64,000 bases of DNA from Betaproteobacteria bacterium (GTDB taxonomy: Bacteria; Pseudomonadota; Gammaproteobacteria; Burkholderiales; Thiobacillaceae), in assembly GCA_016219425.1 (NCBI GenBank), contig JACRNB010000001.1, positions 310,001-374,000 on the forward strand, written 5' to 3'. Below are positions 38,531 through 46,701 of this stretch, piece after piece. Position 1 is the stretch's first letter; each line of letters starts with the position of its first letter. The position numbers were made by a program, and so were the translations under genes. The notes beneath the pieces were generated by a model that did not search any database, was not told where the DNA came from, and saw only the letters and a list, made by a program, of their open reading frames with translations.

Positions 38531-39105
38531 AAAAACACATCACCACCCTCGCCATCGCCCTCACTGCGGCAACCTTGGCCACGTCGTCTTTAGCCGCACC
38601 GGAAACCTATGTGCTGGATGGTTCGCACACCTTCCCGCGCTTCTCATACAGCCACTTTGGTTTTTCTACCCAGTTGAGCCACTTCGACAAGACGAGCGGC
38701 AAGGTGGTCTTCGATAAAGTCGCCAAGACAGGCTCGGTCGATATCGTGATCGACACCCAATCGGTGAATACCGGTTTCCCAACCTTCAACGAGCACATTC
38801 AAGGCGAAGATTTTCTCGATACGGTCAAATTCCCTACGGCCACCTTCAAGTCCACCAAGGTGGTGTTCAAAGGGGACAAGCCAAGCAGAATCGAGGGCCG
38901 CCTCACCCTCAAGGGCGTCACAAAACCGGTCACATTGACCGTGACCTCCTTCCTGTCCATGCCGCACCCAATGATGAAGAAGGACGCTATTGGCGCCAAT
39001 GCCTACACGGTGATCAAGCGTTCCGAATTCAATGCCGGCAAGTACGCCCCCCATGTTGGTGACGAGGTGCGTATCGACATCGCGGTTGAAGCCGTCAAGG
39101 AATGA
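38527..39105 (+). CDS. YceI-family periplasmic lipid/isoprenoid-binding protein
   Basis: 192 aa. Signal peptide (MKKHITTLAIALTAATLATSSLAA) followed by a complete YceI domain: YVLDGSHTFPRFSYSHFGFSTQLSHF, GEDFLDTVKFPTATFKST, TLKGVTKPVTLTVTSF and GDEVRIDIAVEAVKE. YceI proteins bind polyisoprenoids such as ubiquinone precursors in the periplasm. It sits between a truncated YceI gene and a flavodoxin gene on the same strand. Confidence 0.9.
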   Translation: MKKHITTLAIALTAATLATSSLAAPETYVLDGSHTFPRFSYSHFGFSTQLSHFDKTSGKVVFDKVAKTGSVDIVIDTQSVNTGFPTFNEHIQGEDFLDTVKFPTATFKSTKVVFKGDKPSRIEGRLTLKGVTKPVTLTVTSFLSMPHPMMKKDAIGANAYTVIKRSEFNAGKYAPHVGDEVRIDIAVEAVKE

Positions 39106-39131
39106 TTCACCACCACTTCAGGAGATCCACC

Positions 39132-39686
39132 ATGACAAAAATTGCTGTCGTCTTCCATTCCGGCTACGGCCACACCCTGCGCATGGCGCAAGCGGTTGCC
39201 GAAGGCGCGGGCGCCAAGTTGGTGCCTATCGACGCAGAAGGAAACTTGCCCGACAACGGCTGGGACACCCTCAACGCTGCCGACGCCATCATCATGGGCT
39301 CGCCGACCTACATGGGCACGGTGAGCTGGCAGTTCAAGAAATTCGCCGATGCCTCCAGCAAGCCTTGGTTCTCCCAGGCATGGAAGGACAAAGTCTTCGC
39401 GGGTTTCACCAACAGCGCAACCATGAACGGTGACAAGCTGTCGACGCTGCACTACCTGTTCACTCTGGCCATGCAACATAGTGGAATCTGGGTTGGTACA
39501 GGTCTGATGCCATCGAACAAGAAGGCCGCCCAGCGTAACGACATCAACTATGTCGGCTCGTTCAGTGGCGCCATGGCGCAGTCCCCGTCGGATAGCAGCC
39601 CGGATGAAATGCTGCCGGGGGATCTGGAAACCGCGAAACTCTTCGGCATGCGTGTTGCGGAAGTGGCTGCCAAGGTTCGAGCTTGA
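39132..39686 (+). CDS. Flavodoxin / NAD(P)H-quinone reductase family protein
   Basis: 184 aa from ATG 39132. FMN phosphate loop VVFHSGYGHTLRMAQAVAEGA, second loop MGSPTYMGTVSWQFKKF and AGFTNSATMNGDK. Closest to WrbA/flavodoxin-like quinone reductases that reduce quinones with two electrons. With the adjacent YceI (quinone/isoprenoid carrier) it suggests a small redox-stress module. After its TGA stop, 31 more codons stay open in the same frame to 39783. Confidence 0.85.
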   Translation: MTKIAVVFHSGYGHTLRMAQAVAEGAGAKLVPIDAEGNLPDNGWDTLNAADAIIMGSPTYMGTVSWQFKKFADASSKPWFSQAWKDKVFAGFTNSATMNGDKLSTLHYLFTLAMQHSGIWVGTGLMPSNKKAAQRNDINYVGSFSGAMAQSPSDSSPDEMLPGDLETAKLFGMRVAEVAAKVRA

Positions 39687-40213
39687 GTTGGATACACCCA
39701 GGCCGAACAGGAAGACCATTTCCTGATTTTCAAAAAGCCATTCCAGTTCACGCAAGACCTGCACGACTTTCTCGAACATTGATGAACCCGTACGGTCGCT
39801 GACCAATTCACTGCGGTCGTCGGCGGCGCAGAACGCCAATGCCCGCAGTGGCCGAGGTCCGGAAGCTCGCAAGGGCGATGTGTACGACCGCTGTGCTCCA
39901 GATCCAGAACGCGCCTCACACCGAACCGCGTAAACACTGGTGGTCGTGCGAAAGGCGCCTTTCGCAGAAACAGAGAACGGAGTGCGCAGAGAGCAGGAAA
40001 ACCGCCGAAACTGGGGTTTTCTGGCCGATGCCGCCTTTCGCACAAATCCCGGAACCCGCGCCAGGACTGGCGTTTCGGGCAGACGTGAAAAAGGCCAGAG
40101 CAACGTCTGGCCTTCGATTAGTGGTGGTGGAGTCGTCTCAACTATCGAACTGAATCTCGAAGGCACTGGGTGTAGCTGCCTGTTCGCTCGGAAGGGTTCG
40201 GAGGACTTGCGCG
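39687..40213. other. Gene-poor stretch, no confident gene
   Basis: About 530 bp between flavodoxin and fic. It has a 31-codon in-frame extension of the flavodoxin frame (39687-39783), a perfect 20-bp palindrome at 39947-39966 (TGCGAAAGGC arms) and the fic terminator at 40091-40114. Base use is lower in GC than the neighbours. It looks like decayed acquired DNA. Confidence 0.5.
40091..40114 (-). terminator. Rho-independent terminator downstream of fic
   Basis: On the minus strand AAGGCCAGA and TCTGGCCTT form a 9-bp stem with a 6-base loop (40091-40114), followed on that strand by TTTTTC. It lies about 100 bp after the fic stop at 40214. Confidence 0.8.
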
Positions 40214-41263
40214 TCAACGCAGCTCATACCAAACGCCCCGCCCACTCCCATGCTGGGTCAGAAGATCGCGCTCGACCAATGCGCGGAAATGCAACTTGAG
40301 CGTATTGCGGCTGGCGCCCGTCAGGCGGATGGCATCGCTCATGGTGATGCGCCCATGCTCCCGTGCGAACTCGACGATGGACAGCGAAAGTTCCGGCAAG
40401 GGTGCCAGCACTAATTTCTCGCGCTCGACCTTCTTCTCCAGTCGACGCACCTGTTCGGCCAGTGAGTGCAGGAAGAACTCCAGCCACGGCTGCCAGTTCG
40501 GCGCTTCTGTGCGGATCGTGCCCTGGGTCTGTCTCAGCGCCAGGTAATACGCCTCCTTGTTCAGTTCGACCACGCTCTCCAGTGAGCTGTATGGGACGTA
40601 GGCATACCCAGCCTGGAGCAGCAGCAAGGTCGTGAGTGCCCGGCTCAAGCGGCCATTGCCGTCCTGGAACGGGTGGATTTCCAGAAACACGACAACAAAC
40701 AGGGCGATGACCAGCAGAGGATGCAATTGCCCGGTTTCACGCTGCGTCTGCACCCAAGCCACCAGTTCCGTCATCAGGCGTGGGGTATCGAAGGGTGTGG
40801 CGGTCTGAAACACGATGCCGATCTGCGCGCCGTTTTCATCGAAGGCGGCGACGCTGTTCGAAGTCGTTTTGTAGCCGCCGTGATGCCAGGCATCCTTTGC
40901 GCTGTGACGCAGCAATATCTGGTGCAGCTGCTTGATGTGGTTTTCGGTAAAGGGGATGTCCTGCCAGGACGTGAACACCCGTTCCATCAACTCGGCGTAG
41001 CCAGCCACTTCCTGCTCGTCGCGGGTTTCGAAGGACTTGATTTCCAGGTTCGACAGCAGCCGTTCCACTTCGCGATCGGAAAGGTGACTACCCTCGATGC
41101 GAGTCGAGGAACCGATGCTCTCGATGGTAGCCACTCGCCGCAGGGCCGACAGCCGATCCGGCGCGAGCGTGCCCAGCGCACGCCAGGCGCCCTTGAATTC
41201 GTCGATCCTGGCGATGAGGCGCAGGATCTCGGGGGTGATCTGGAGGGTGTCAGTACGGAACAT
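40214..41263 (-). CDS. Fic-domain AMP-transferase with N-terminal inhibitory helix
   Basis: 349 aa. Active-site motif HPFQDGNGRLSR (complete HxFxDGNGRxxR) for AMP transfer from ATP to a target hydroxyl. An N-terminal segment SSTRIEGSHLS fits the (S/T)xxxE(G/N) autoinhibitory helix of class II Fic proteins. A C-terminal winged HTH-like region (GRITMSDAIRLTGASRNTLKLHF) is shared with the fragment at 37098. A class II Fic protein needs no separate antitoxin; targets are unknown. Terminator at 40091-40114. Confidence 0.92.
   Translation of the reverse strand: MFRTDTLQITPEILRLIARIDEFKGAWRALGTLAPDRLSALRRVATIESIGSSTRIEGSHLSDREVERLLSNLEIKSFETRDEQEVAGYAELMERVFTSWQDIPFTENHIKQLHQILLRHSAKDAWHHGGYKTTSNSVAAFDENGAQIGIVFQTATPFDTPRLMTELVAWVQTQRETGQLHPLLVIALFVVVFLEIHPFQDGNGRLSRALTTLLLLQAGYAYVPYSSLESVVELNKEAYYLALRQTQGTIRTEAPNWQPWLEFFLHSLAEQVRRLEKKVEREKLVLAPLPELSLSIVEFAREHGRITMSDAIRLTGASRNTLKLHFRALVERDLLTQHGSGRGVWYELR
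40313..40348. repeat. 36-bp direct repeat, right copy (within fic)
   Basis: Right partner of 37098-37133 with one mismatch in 36. Lies in the fic coding region for ITMSDAIRLTGA. The two copies enclose the LysR, YceI and flavodoxin genes. Confidence 0.85.
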
Positions 41264-41377
41264 GCGCCAATACTACACCCATTAACACCCATTTAAGAGA
41301 TGCCACCATTCACCTTGCGTCCCAGAGGGATCTGCACCTTCATGGACGCCTGCCAACTCATTCGGAAGGAGACCAAG

Positions 41378-41740
41378 ATGGAAGTTGTTCATTTCAACCA
41401 GAAGCAATTGGCCGCTCGCTGGAACATCAGCGAGGCCTCTTTGGAACGCTGGCGTAGCGAAGGCGTTGGGCCAATGTTCCTGAAAATTCGCGGCAGGGTG
41501 CTTTACCGCCACGTCGACATCGAGGCCTATGAGGAATCCTCTGGTGTAGAAGTCGAGCACGCCGCCCTTGTTCATGAAGCTGTCCGCGTAGATCGGGTAA
41601 TGCACGATCTGGTCATAGCGCTTGTCCCTGGCCAGGTTGGTAGCGGCAAACCGGTCATCGCGATCTTCGCGCAACGCATTGAAAAATCAGGCGGTCTGCG
41701 AAGGACTTTGACGGTATTTTTTGAGAAAAGAGGGCGGTAG
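41378..41740 (+). CDS. Small HTH DNA-binding protein, C-terminus replaced
   Basis: 120 codons from ATG 41378 with AGGAG upstream. Residues 1-55 (MEVVHFNQKQLAARWNISEASLERWRSEG... RVLYRHVDIEAYEES) are an excisionase/AlpA-like helix-turn-helix. From about residue 50 the sequence stops resembling the family and corresponds to the antisense of another coding-like fragment at 41535-41690. The gene has probably been joined to foreign DNA at its 3' end. Confidence 0.6.
   Translation: MEVVHFNQKQLAARWNISEASLERWRSEGVGPMFLKIRGRVLYRHVDIEAYEESSGVEVEHAALVHEAVRVDRVMHDLVIALVPGQVGSGKPVIAIFAQRIEKSGGLRRTLTVFFEKRGR
41535..41690 (-). pseudogene. Internal fragment of an unidentified gene (antisense to the HTH tail)
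   Basis: Read on the minus strand it gives NALREDRDDRFAATNLARDK followed by RYDQIVHYPIYADSFMNKGG and VLDFYTRG, with a protein-like composition, a stop just upstream, and no start codon. It joins the HTH gene at about 41530. I do not recognise the family; the setting suggests mobile-element debris. Confidence 0.45.
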
Positions 41741-41840
41741 AGAGCCAAATTCCGGCTGAAAACGTTGCAGTCGGTGAGCCGGGCAGTCGTCGCAGAATGG
41801 CGGCCAAGGGCGCTTGGCTGGGGGTTCCGCAGAAACGACA

Positions 41841-41864
41841 AGGCCAACCGAGAGTGGTTGGCCT
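41841..41864 (-). terminator. Terminator downstream of tRNA-Ala
   Basis: Stem AGGCCAACC (41841-41849) and GGTTGGCCT (41856-41864) with a 6-base loop, 8 bp beyond the 3' end of the tRNA in its direction of transcription. The T-run is weak. Confidence 0.6.
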
Positions 41865-41872
41865 AGAAGGAT

Positions 41873-41948
<76 letters not shown>

Positions 41949-41987
41949 ACGCGAGGCGCGGAGTATAGCGAAAGCAATTCGCCCCTT

Positions 41988-42770
41988 CTAGCCGCGCGCG
42001 CGGCGCATGAGCCAGGCGCCCAGCACGATCATCGGTGCGCACAGCCATTGCGCGCTGGAAAGGGCGGGGCTGATGAAGGTGAAGATGCCCGCATCCGGGT
42101 TGCGGAAGAACTCGGCCAGGAAGCGCAGCACGCCGTAGCCCAGCAGGAACAGGCCTGAAACCGCGCCCACCGGGCGCGGTTTGCGTGCATACAGCCAGAG
42201 CGCGAAGAACAAGAGCAGCCCCTCGCCCAGCATCTGGTAGAGCTGCGAAGGGTGACGCGGCAGCGCATCGACCAAGGGAAACTGCATGGCCCAGGGCAGG
42301 TCCGGACTGGCGGGGCGGCCCCAGAGTTCGCCGTTGATGAAGTTGCCCAGGCGACCAAAGGCCAGTCCGAGGGGGACCAGCGGCGCAACAAAATCGCCCA
42401 CCGGCAGAAAACCGCGCCCACTCGTGCGCCCGAACGCCCACAGCGCGACCAGTACGCCGAGGAGGCCGCCGTGGAACGACATGCCGCCCTTCCAGACCGC
42501 AAGAATCTCCGCCGGATGGCTGAAGTAATAGCCCGGTTGATAGAACAGCACCTCGCCCAGACGCCCGCCCAGAATCACCCCGAGCACGCCCCAGAACAGT
42601 AGGTCGTCCAGATCTGTTGGGGTCCAGCCGAATTCCGGACGCATGACCAGGCGGCGACGTCCGAGCAGAAGAAAGGCGAAGAAGGCCGCCACATACATCA
42701 ATCCATACCAATGCACGGCAAGCGGCCCAAGCTGAAGGGCGACGGGGTCGAACTGGGGATGGACGAGCAT
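41988..42770 (-). CDS. lgt: Prolipoprotein diacylglyceryl transferase
   Basis: 260-aa membrane enzyme with seven hydrophobic segments and the Lgt signature [15 protein letters not shown] plus HWYGLMY and SFHGGLLG, and [13 protein letters not shown]. Transfers diacylglycerol to the lipobox cysteine of lipoproteins. ATG 42770. Confidence 0.96.
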   Translation of the reverse strand: MLVHPQFDPVALQLGPLAVHWYGLMYVAAFFAFLLLGRRRLVMRPEFGWTPTDLDDLLFWGVLGVILGGRLGEVLFYQPGYYFSHPAEILAVWKGGMSFHGGLLGVLVALWAFGRTSGRGFLPVGDFVAPLVPLGLAFGRLGNFINGELWGRPASPDLPWAMQFPLVDALPRHPSQLYQMLGEGLLLFFALWLYARKPRPVGAVSGLFLLGYGVLRFLAEFFRNPDAGIFTFISPALSSAQWLCAPMIVLGAWLMRRARG

Positions 42771-42826
42771 GGGGGAGAGACCGGCAGGTAAAATTGCGCC
42801 GATTATAGGAATCGAAAGTGACCGCC

Positions 42827-44683
42827 ATGCCCCAATACCGCTCCCGCACCACCACTCAGGGCCGCAACATGGCCGGCGCACGCGCCCTCTGGCGCGCCAC
42901 CGGGATGAAGGACGGGGATTTCGACAAACCCATCATCGCCATCGCCAACTCCTTCACCCAGTTCGTACCCGGCCATGTGCACCTGAAGGACATGGGCCAA
43001 CTGGTGGCGCGCGAGATCGAAGCGGCGGGCGGCGTGGCCAAGGAATTCAACACCATCGCCGTGGACGACGGCATCGCCATGGGCCACGGCGGCATGCTCT
43101 ACAGCCTGCCCAGCCGCGACCTCATCGCCGACAGCGTGGAATACATGTGCAACGCCCACTGCGCCGACGCCCTGGTGTGCATCTCCAACTGCGACAAGAT
43201 CACCCCCGGCATGCTCATGGCCGCCCTGCGCCTCAACATCCCCGCCGTGTTCGTCTCCGGCGGCCCCATGGAAGCGGGCAAGGTGATCTGGGACAGCAAG
43301 ACCATCAAGCTCGACCTGGTGGATGCCATGGTGCAGGCCGCCGACTCCCACTGTTCCGACGAGCAGGTGGACGCCACCGAGCGTTCCGCCTGCCCCACCT
43401 GCGGCTCCTGCTCCGGCATGTTCACCGCCAACTCCATGAACTGCCTGACCGAGGCGCTGGGCCTCTCCCTGCCCGGCAACGGCTCGCTGCTCGCCACCCA
43501 CGCCGACCGCCGGGAGCTGTTCCTGCGCGCCGGGCGCGTCGCCGTCGATCTGGCCCGCCGCTATTACGAGGGCGGCGACGAGTCCGTGCTGCCGCGCGCC
43601 ATCGCCGGCTTCCCGGCATTCGAAAACGCCATGTGTCTGGACATCGCCATGGGCGGCTCCACCAACACCGTGCTGCACCTGCTCGCCGCCGCGCGCGAGG
43701 CGGGCGTGGACTTCACCATGAAGGACATCGACCGCCTCTCGCGCAAAGTGCCCAACCTGGCCAAGGTCGCCCCCAGCACCCAGCTCTACCACATGGAAGA
43801 CGTACACCGCGCCGGCGGCGTCATGGGCATCCTGGGCGAACTGGACCGCGCCGGACTGATCCACCGCGACTGCCGCACCGTGCACAGCCACACCCTGGGC
43901 GGCGCGCTCCAGGTGTGGGACGTGATGCAGGCGCACGACGTGGCCGTGTTCGAGTTCTACAAGGCCGCGCCCGGCGGCGTACCCACGCAGACGGCCTTCA
44001 GCCAGGACCGCCGCTACCCGGAACTGGACCTGGACCGCGTCAACGGCTGCCTGCGCGACAAGGCGCACGCCTACTCGCAAGACGGCGGCCTGGCCGTGCT
44101 CTACGGCAACCTCGCGCTGGACGGCTGCATCGTCAAGACCGCCGGGGTGGACGCCAGCATCCTCAAGTTCACCGGCCCGGCGCGCATCTTTGAAAGTCAG
44201 GACGCCGCGGTGGAGGCCATCCTGGCCGACCAGATCCGGGAAGGCGACGTCCTCGTGATCCGCTACGAAGGCCCGCGCGGCGGCCCCGGCATGCAGGAGA
44301 TGCTCTACCCCACCTCGTATCTGAAATCCAAAGGTCTGGGCAAGGCCTGCGCCCTCATCACCGATGGCCGCTTCTCCGGCGGCACCTCGGGTTTGAGCAT
44401 CGGCCACGTCTCCCCGGAGGCGGCGGAAGGCGGCCTCATCGGCCTGGTGCAAGAGGGCGACGTCATCGAGATCGACATCCCCAACCGCAGCATCCAGGTC
44501 GCGCTGGACGAGGAAGAGCAGGCCCGCCGCCGTTCCGAAATGGTGGCCCGCGGCGCTGCCGCCTGGAAACCGGAAAACCGGGATCGTCCCGTCTCCGCCG
44601 CCCTGCGCGCCTACGCCGCCATGACCACCAGCGCCGCCTTCGGCGCGGTGCGGGATGTGAGTCAGGTGGAACGCAAAGATTGA
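42827..44683 (+). CDS. ilvD: Dihydroxy-acid dehydratase
   Basis: 618 aa, [22 protein letters not shown] matches E. coli IlvD (616 aa) from its first residue, so ATG 42827 is chosen over GTG 42818. Iron-sulfur ligands in [12 protein letters not shown] and [24 protein letters not shown]. Catalyses the third step of valine, isoleucine and pantothenate synthesis. Its stop overlaps the start of the next small membrane gene. Confidence 0.97.
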   Translation: MPQYRSRTTTQGRNMAGARALWRATGMKDGDFDKPIIAIANSFTQFVPGHVHLKDMGQLVAREIEAAGGVAKEFNTIAVDDGIAMGHGGMLYSLPSRDLIADSVEYMCNAHCADALVCISNCDKITPGMLMAALRLNIPAVFVSGGPMEAGKVIWDSKTIKLDLVDAMVQAADSHCSDEQVDATERSACPTCGSCSGMFTANSMNCLTEALGLSLPGNGSLLATHADRRELFLRAGRVAVDLARRYYEGGDESVLPRAIAGFPAFENAMCLDIAMGGSTNTVLHLLAAAREAGVDFTMKDIDRLSRKVPNLAKVAPSTQLYHMEDVHRAGGVMGILGELDRAGLIHRDCRTVHSHTLGGALQVWDVMQAHDVAVFEFYKAAPGGVPTQTAFSQDRRYPELDLDRVNGCLRDKAHAYSQDGGLAVLYGNLALDGCIVKTAGVDASILKFTGPARIFESQDAAVEAILADQIREGDVLVIRYEGPRGGPGMQEMLYPTSYLKSKGLGKACALITDGRFSGGTSGLSIGHVSPEAAEGGLIGLVQEGDVIEIDIPNRSIQVALDEEEQARRRSEMVARGAAAWKPENRDRPVSAALRAYAAMTTSAAFGAVRDVSQVERKD

Positions 44684-45006
44684 CCGACGTGGCTGAAATA
44701 CCCGAACAGGAGGCCGACCCGCTCGCCCGCTTCCGCGACTGGCGCGGTTTCCTGCTCGCCGCCATCGCCGTCAACGCCCTGTTCGCCTACGGCATGACTC
44801 TGGGCGCGGATCATCCCCAGGCGCGCATCTGGAATCTGGTGCTGGTCTGGCTGCCCTTCAACTTCATCGCCACCACGGTCTATTACGCCATGCTGGTGCG
44901 CCTCACCGGGCCGGAACGCACGCCCCTGGCGCGGGGCTTCTACCGGGTGCTGTGCGGCGGACTGATCGTCGCCAACTGGACCTTGATGCTGCGGGCGGGG
45001 GCTTGA
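44680..45006 (+). CDS. Small membrane protein, unknown function
   Basis: 108 aa from TTG 44680 (overlapping the ilvD stop) or GTG 44689. Three hydrophobic segments ([59 protein letters not shown]). No family recognised. Translational coupling with ilvD is likely. Confidence 0.65.
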   Translation: MTDVAEIPEQEADPLARFRDWRGFLLAAIAVNALFAYGMTLGADHPQARIWNLVLVWLPFNFIATTVYYAMLVRLTGPERTPLARGFYRVLCGGLIVANWTLMLRAGA

Positions 45007-45027
45007 GATGACGCGCCAACCCCTCCC

Positions 45028-45088
45028 CGTAGGAGCGGGCTTGCCCGCGATCCACCGGCGCACAATCGCGGGCAAGCCCGCTCCTACG
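45028..45088. repeat. GTAG REP pair forming a 23-bp stem, upstream of parA
   Basis: Arms 45028-45050 and 45066-45088 are perfect complements (CGTAGGAGCGGGCTTGCCCG... class, common in pseudomonads and betaproteobacteria) around a 15-base loop. It ends 2 bp before the ParA ATG, so it takes the place where a ribosome site would be. Confidence 0.85.
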
Positions 45089-45090
45089 CC

Positions 45091-45702
45091 ATGAAGACCC
45101 TGCTCATCGCCAACCCCAAGGGCGGCAGCGGCAAGACCACGCTGGCCACCAACCTGGCGGGCTATCTCGCCGCCAGCGGGCGCAGCGTCGCCCTGCTGGA
45201 CCTGGACCGGCAAAAGTCCGCCAGCGCCTGGCTGGAACTGCGCGACCCGGCCCTGCCCGCCATTGAACGGTTCGAGCCGGGCCGCAAACCGGACTGGCTG
45301 GTGATCGACTCCGCCGCCGGACTGCATGGCAAGAACCTGGAGCGCGCCCTCAAGCTGGCCAGCCGGGTGGTGGTGCCCATCGCCCCCTCCCTGTTCGACA
45401 TGGCCGCCAGCCGCGACTTTCTCGATGCCCTGCGGGAGGAGAAGGAGGTGCGCAAAGGCCGCACTTTCGTAGGCCTGGTGGGCATGCGCATCGACCCCCG
45501 CACCCGCGTCGGCGTCACCGTGCAGGAATACCTGGAAGGCCAGGGCCTGCCCGTGCTGGCCTACCTGCGCTACGCCCAGAGCTACGTCAACGCCGCCTTC
45601 GAAGGGCGCAGTCTGTTCGATCTGCCCCATCACCTCGCCGCGCGCGAGCTGGAGCAGTGGAGCTATCTCACCACCTGGATCAACCAAGAGGACCAAGCAT
45701 GA
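45091..45702 (+). CDS. Orphan ParA/MinD-type ATPase
   Basis: 203 aa with the deviant Walker [19 protein letters not shown] (ParA type), [11 protein letters not shown] and WLVIDSAAG. No ParB partner or parS site is seen; the following gene is a mutarotase overlapped by 4 bp. Small orphan ParA proteins often position non-DNA cargo such as chemoreceptor or secretion complexes. The start has no Shine-Dalgarno because a 23-bp hairpin ends 2 bp upstream. Confidence 0.87.
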   Translation: MKTLLIANPKGGSGKTTLATNLAGYLAASGRSVALLDLDRQKSASAWLELRDPALPAIERFEPGRKPDWLVIDSAAGLHGKNLERALKLASRVVVPIAPSLFDMAASRDFLDALREEKEVRKGRTFVGLVGMRIDPRTRVGVTVQEYLEGQGLPVLAYLRYAQSYVNAAFEGRSLFDLPHHLAARELEQWSYLTTWINQEDQA

Positions 45703-46604
45703 CCCCCGCCCAACTCAACGCCCAATTCGGTATCGCCGGCCAACTCGTGTTCGAGGAAGGTCAAGGCGGCCTCACCTTCGCCCGCATCGACAACGCTCAG
45801 GGCGAAGCGGTGCTGTGCCTGCAAGGCGCGCATCTGGTGAGCTGGCGGCCCAAGGACCAGGCCGAGCCGGTGGTGTGGGTGTCCGACCTCGCCAAGTACG
45901 CGCCGGGCAAGTCCATTCGCGGTGGCGCGCCGGTGTGCTGGCCCTGGTTCGGCGCACACAAGACGGAATCCGGCTTCCCCGGCCACGGCTACGCCCGCAC
46001 CGTGCCCTGGGCCGTCACCGGCAGCGCTGTCCTGGCGGATGGCGCCACCGAGATCACGCTCACCCTGATCGAGAACGACCAGGCCCGCGCCCAGTGGCCC
46101 CACAACACCCGCGTGGAACTGCGCGCCGTGGTGGGCGCGAAGCTGACGCTGAGCCTCACCACCACCAACCAGGGCGACGCCCCGGTGGAGATCGGCGAGG
46201 CCTTGCACACCTACTTGCGCATCGGCGACATCGGCGAGATCGCAATCACCGGGCTGGAAGGCTGCACCTACCTCGACAAGGTGGATGGCGGCCAGCGCAA
46301 GACCCAGGCCGGCGCGGTCACCTGCACCGGCGAAGTGGACCGGGTCTATGTCAACACCACAGCCGCCTGCGTGATCGAGGACGCCCGCCTGAAACGGAAC
46401 GTGCTGATCGAGAAGACCGGCTCCGCCGCCACCGTGGTGTGGACGCCGTGGACCGAGAAGGCCGACAAGATGGGCGACTTCGGCCCGGACGGCTGGCGCA
46501 GGATGGTGTGCGTGGAATCCGCCAACGCGGCGGACAACGTGGTGACGGTGGCCCCCGGCCAGAGTCACACCCTGACGGCGGTGTACTCGGCGCAGACGCT
46601 GTAG
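45699..46604 (+). CDS. D-hexose-6-phosphate mutarotase (YeaD-like)
   Basis: 301 aa aldose-1-epimerase fold: [57 protein letters not shown] with catalytic histidines, and [12 protein letters not shown]. Interconverts alpha and beta glucose-6-phosphate. ATG 45699 overlaps the ParA stop. Confidence 0.9.
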   Translation: MTPAQLNAQFGIAGQLVFEEGQGGLTFARIDNAQGEAVLCLQGAHLVSWRPKDQAEPVVWVSDLAKYAPGKSIRGGAPVCWPWFGAHKTESGFPGHGYARTVPWAVTGSAVLADGATEITLTLIENDQARAQWPHNTRVELRAVVGAKLTLSLTTTNQGDAPVEIGEALHTYLRIGDIGEIAITGLEGCTYLDKVDGGQRKTQAGAVTCTGEVDRVYVNTTAACVIEDARLKRNVLIEKTGSAATVVWTPWTEKADKMGDFGPDGWRRMVCVESANAADNVVTVAPGQSHTLTAVYSAQTL

Positions 46605-46607
46605 CGC

Positions 46608-46677
46608 TGTAGCGCCGGCATCCCTGCCGGCTCTTTCAGCGCCGACAGCAAGAGCCGGCAAGGATGCCGGCGCTACA
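46608..46677. repeat. BIME of GTAGCGCCGGCAT units
   Basis: 28-bp arms 46608-46635 and 46650-46677, one mismatch, 14-base loop. Sits between the convergent mutarotase and TonB-receptor genes. Confidence 0.85.
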
Positions 46678-46701
46678 CAACGCGCAGGTCAAGGGCGCGC
46701 T

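Noticed and set aside
40091-40165. tRNA or tmRNA 3' end near the fic terminator (CCACCA-like bases)
   Set aside because: A T-arm of correct geometry could not be built; only a terminator is supported.
39003-40217. 404-codon minus-strand frame over the flavodoxin and gap
   Set aside because: Mostly antisense of flavodoxin. One short piece (MFEKVVQVLRELEWLFENQE) looks protein-like but has an equally plausible plus-strand reading; not enough for a gene.
42803-44452. Minus-strand open frame over ilvD
   Set aside because: Antisense shadow; IlvD is fully conserved on the plus strand.
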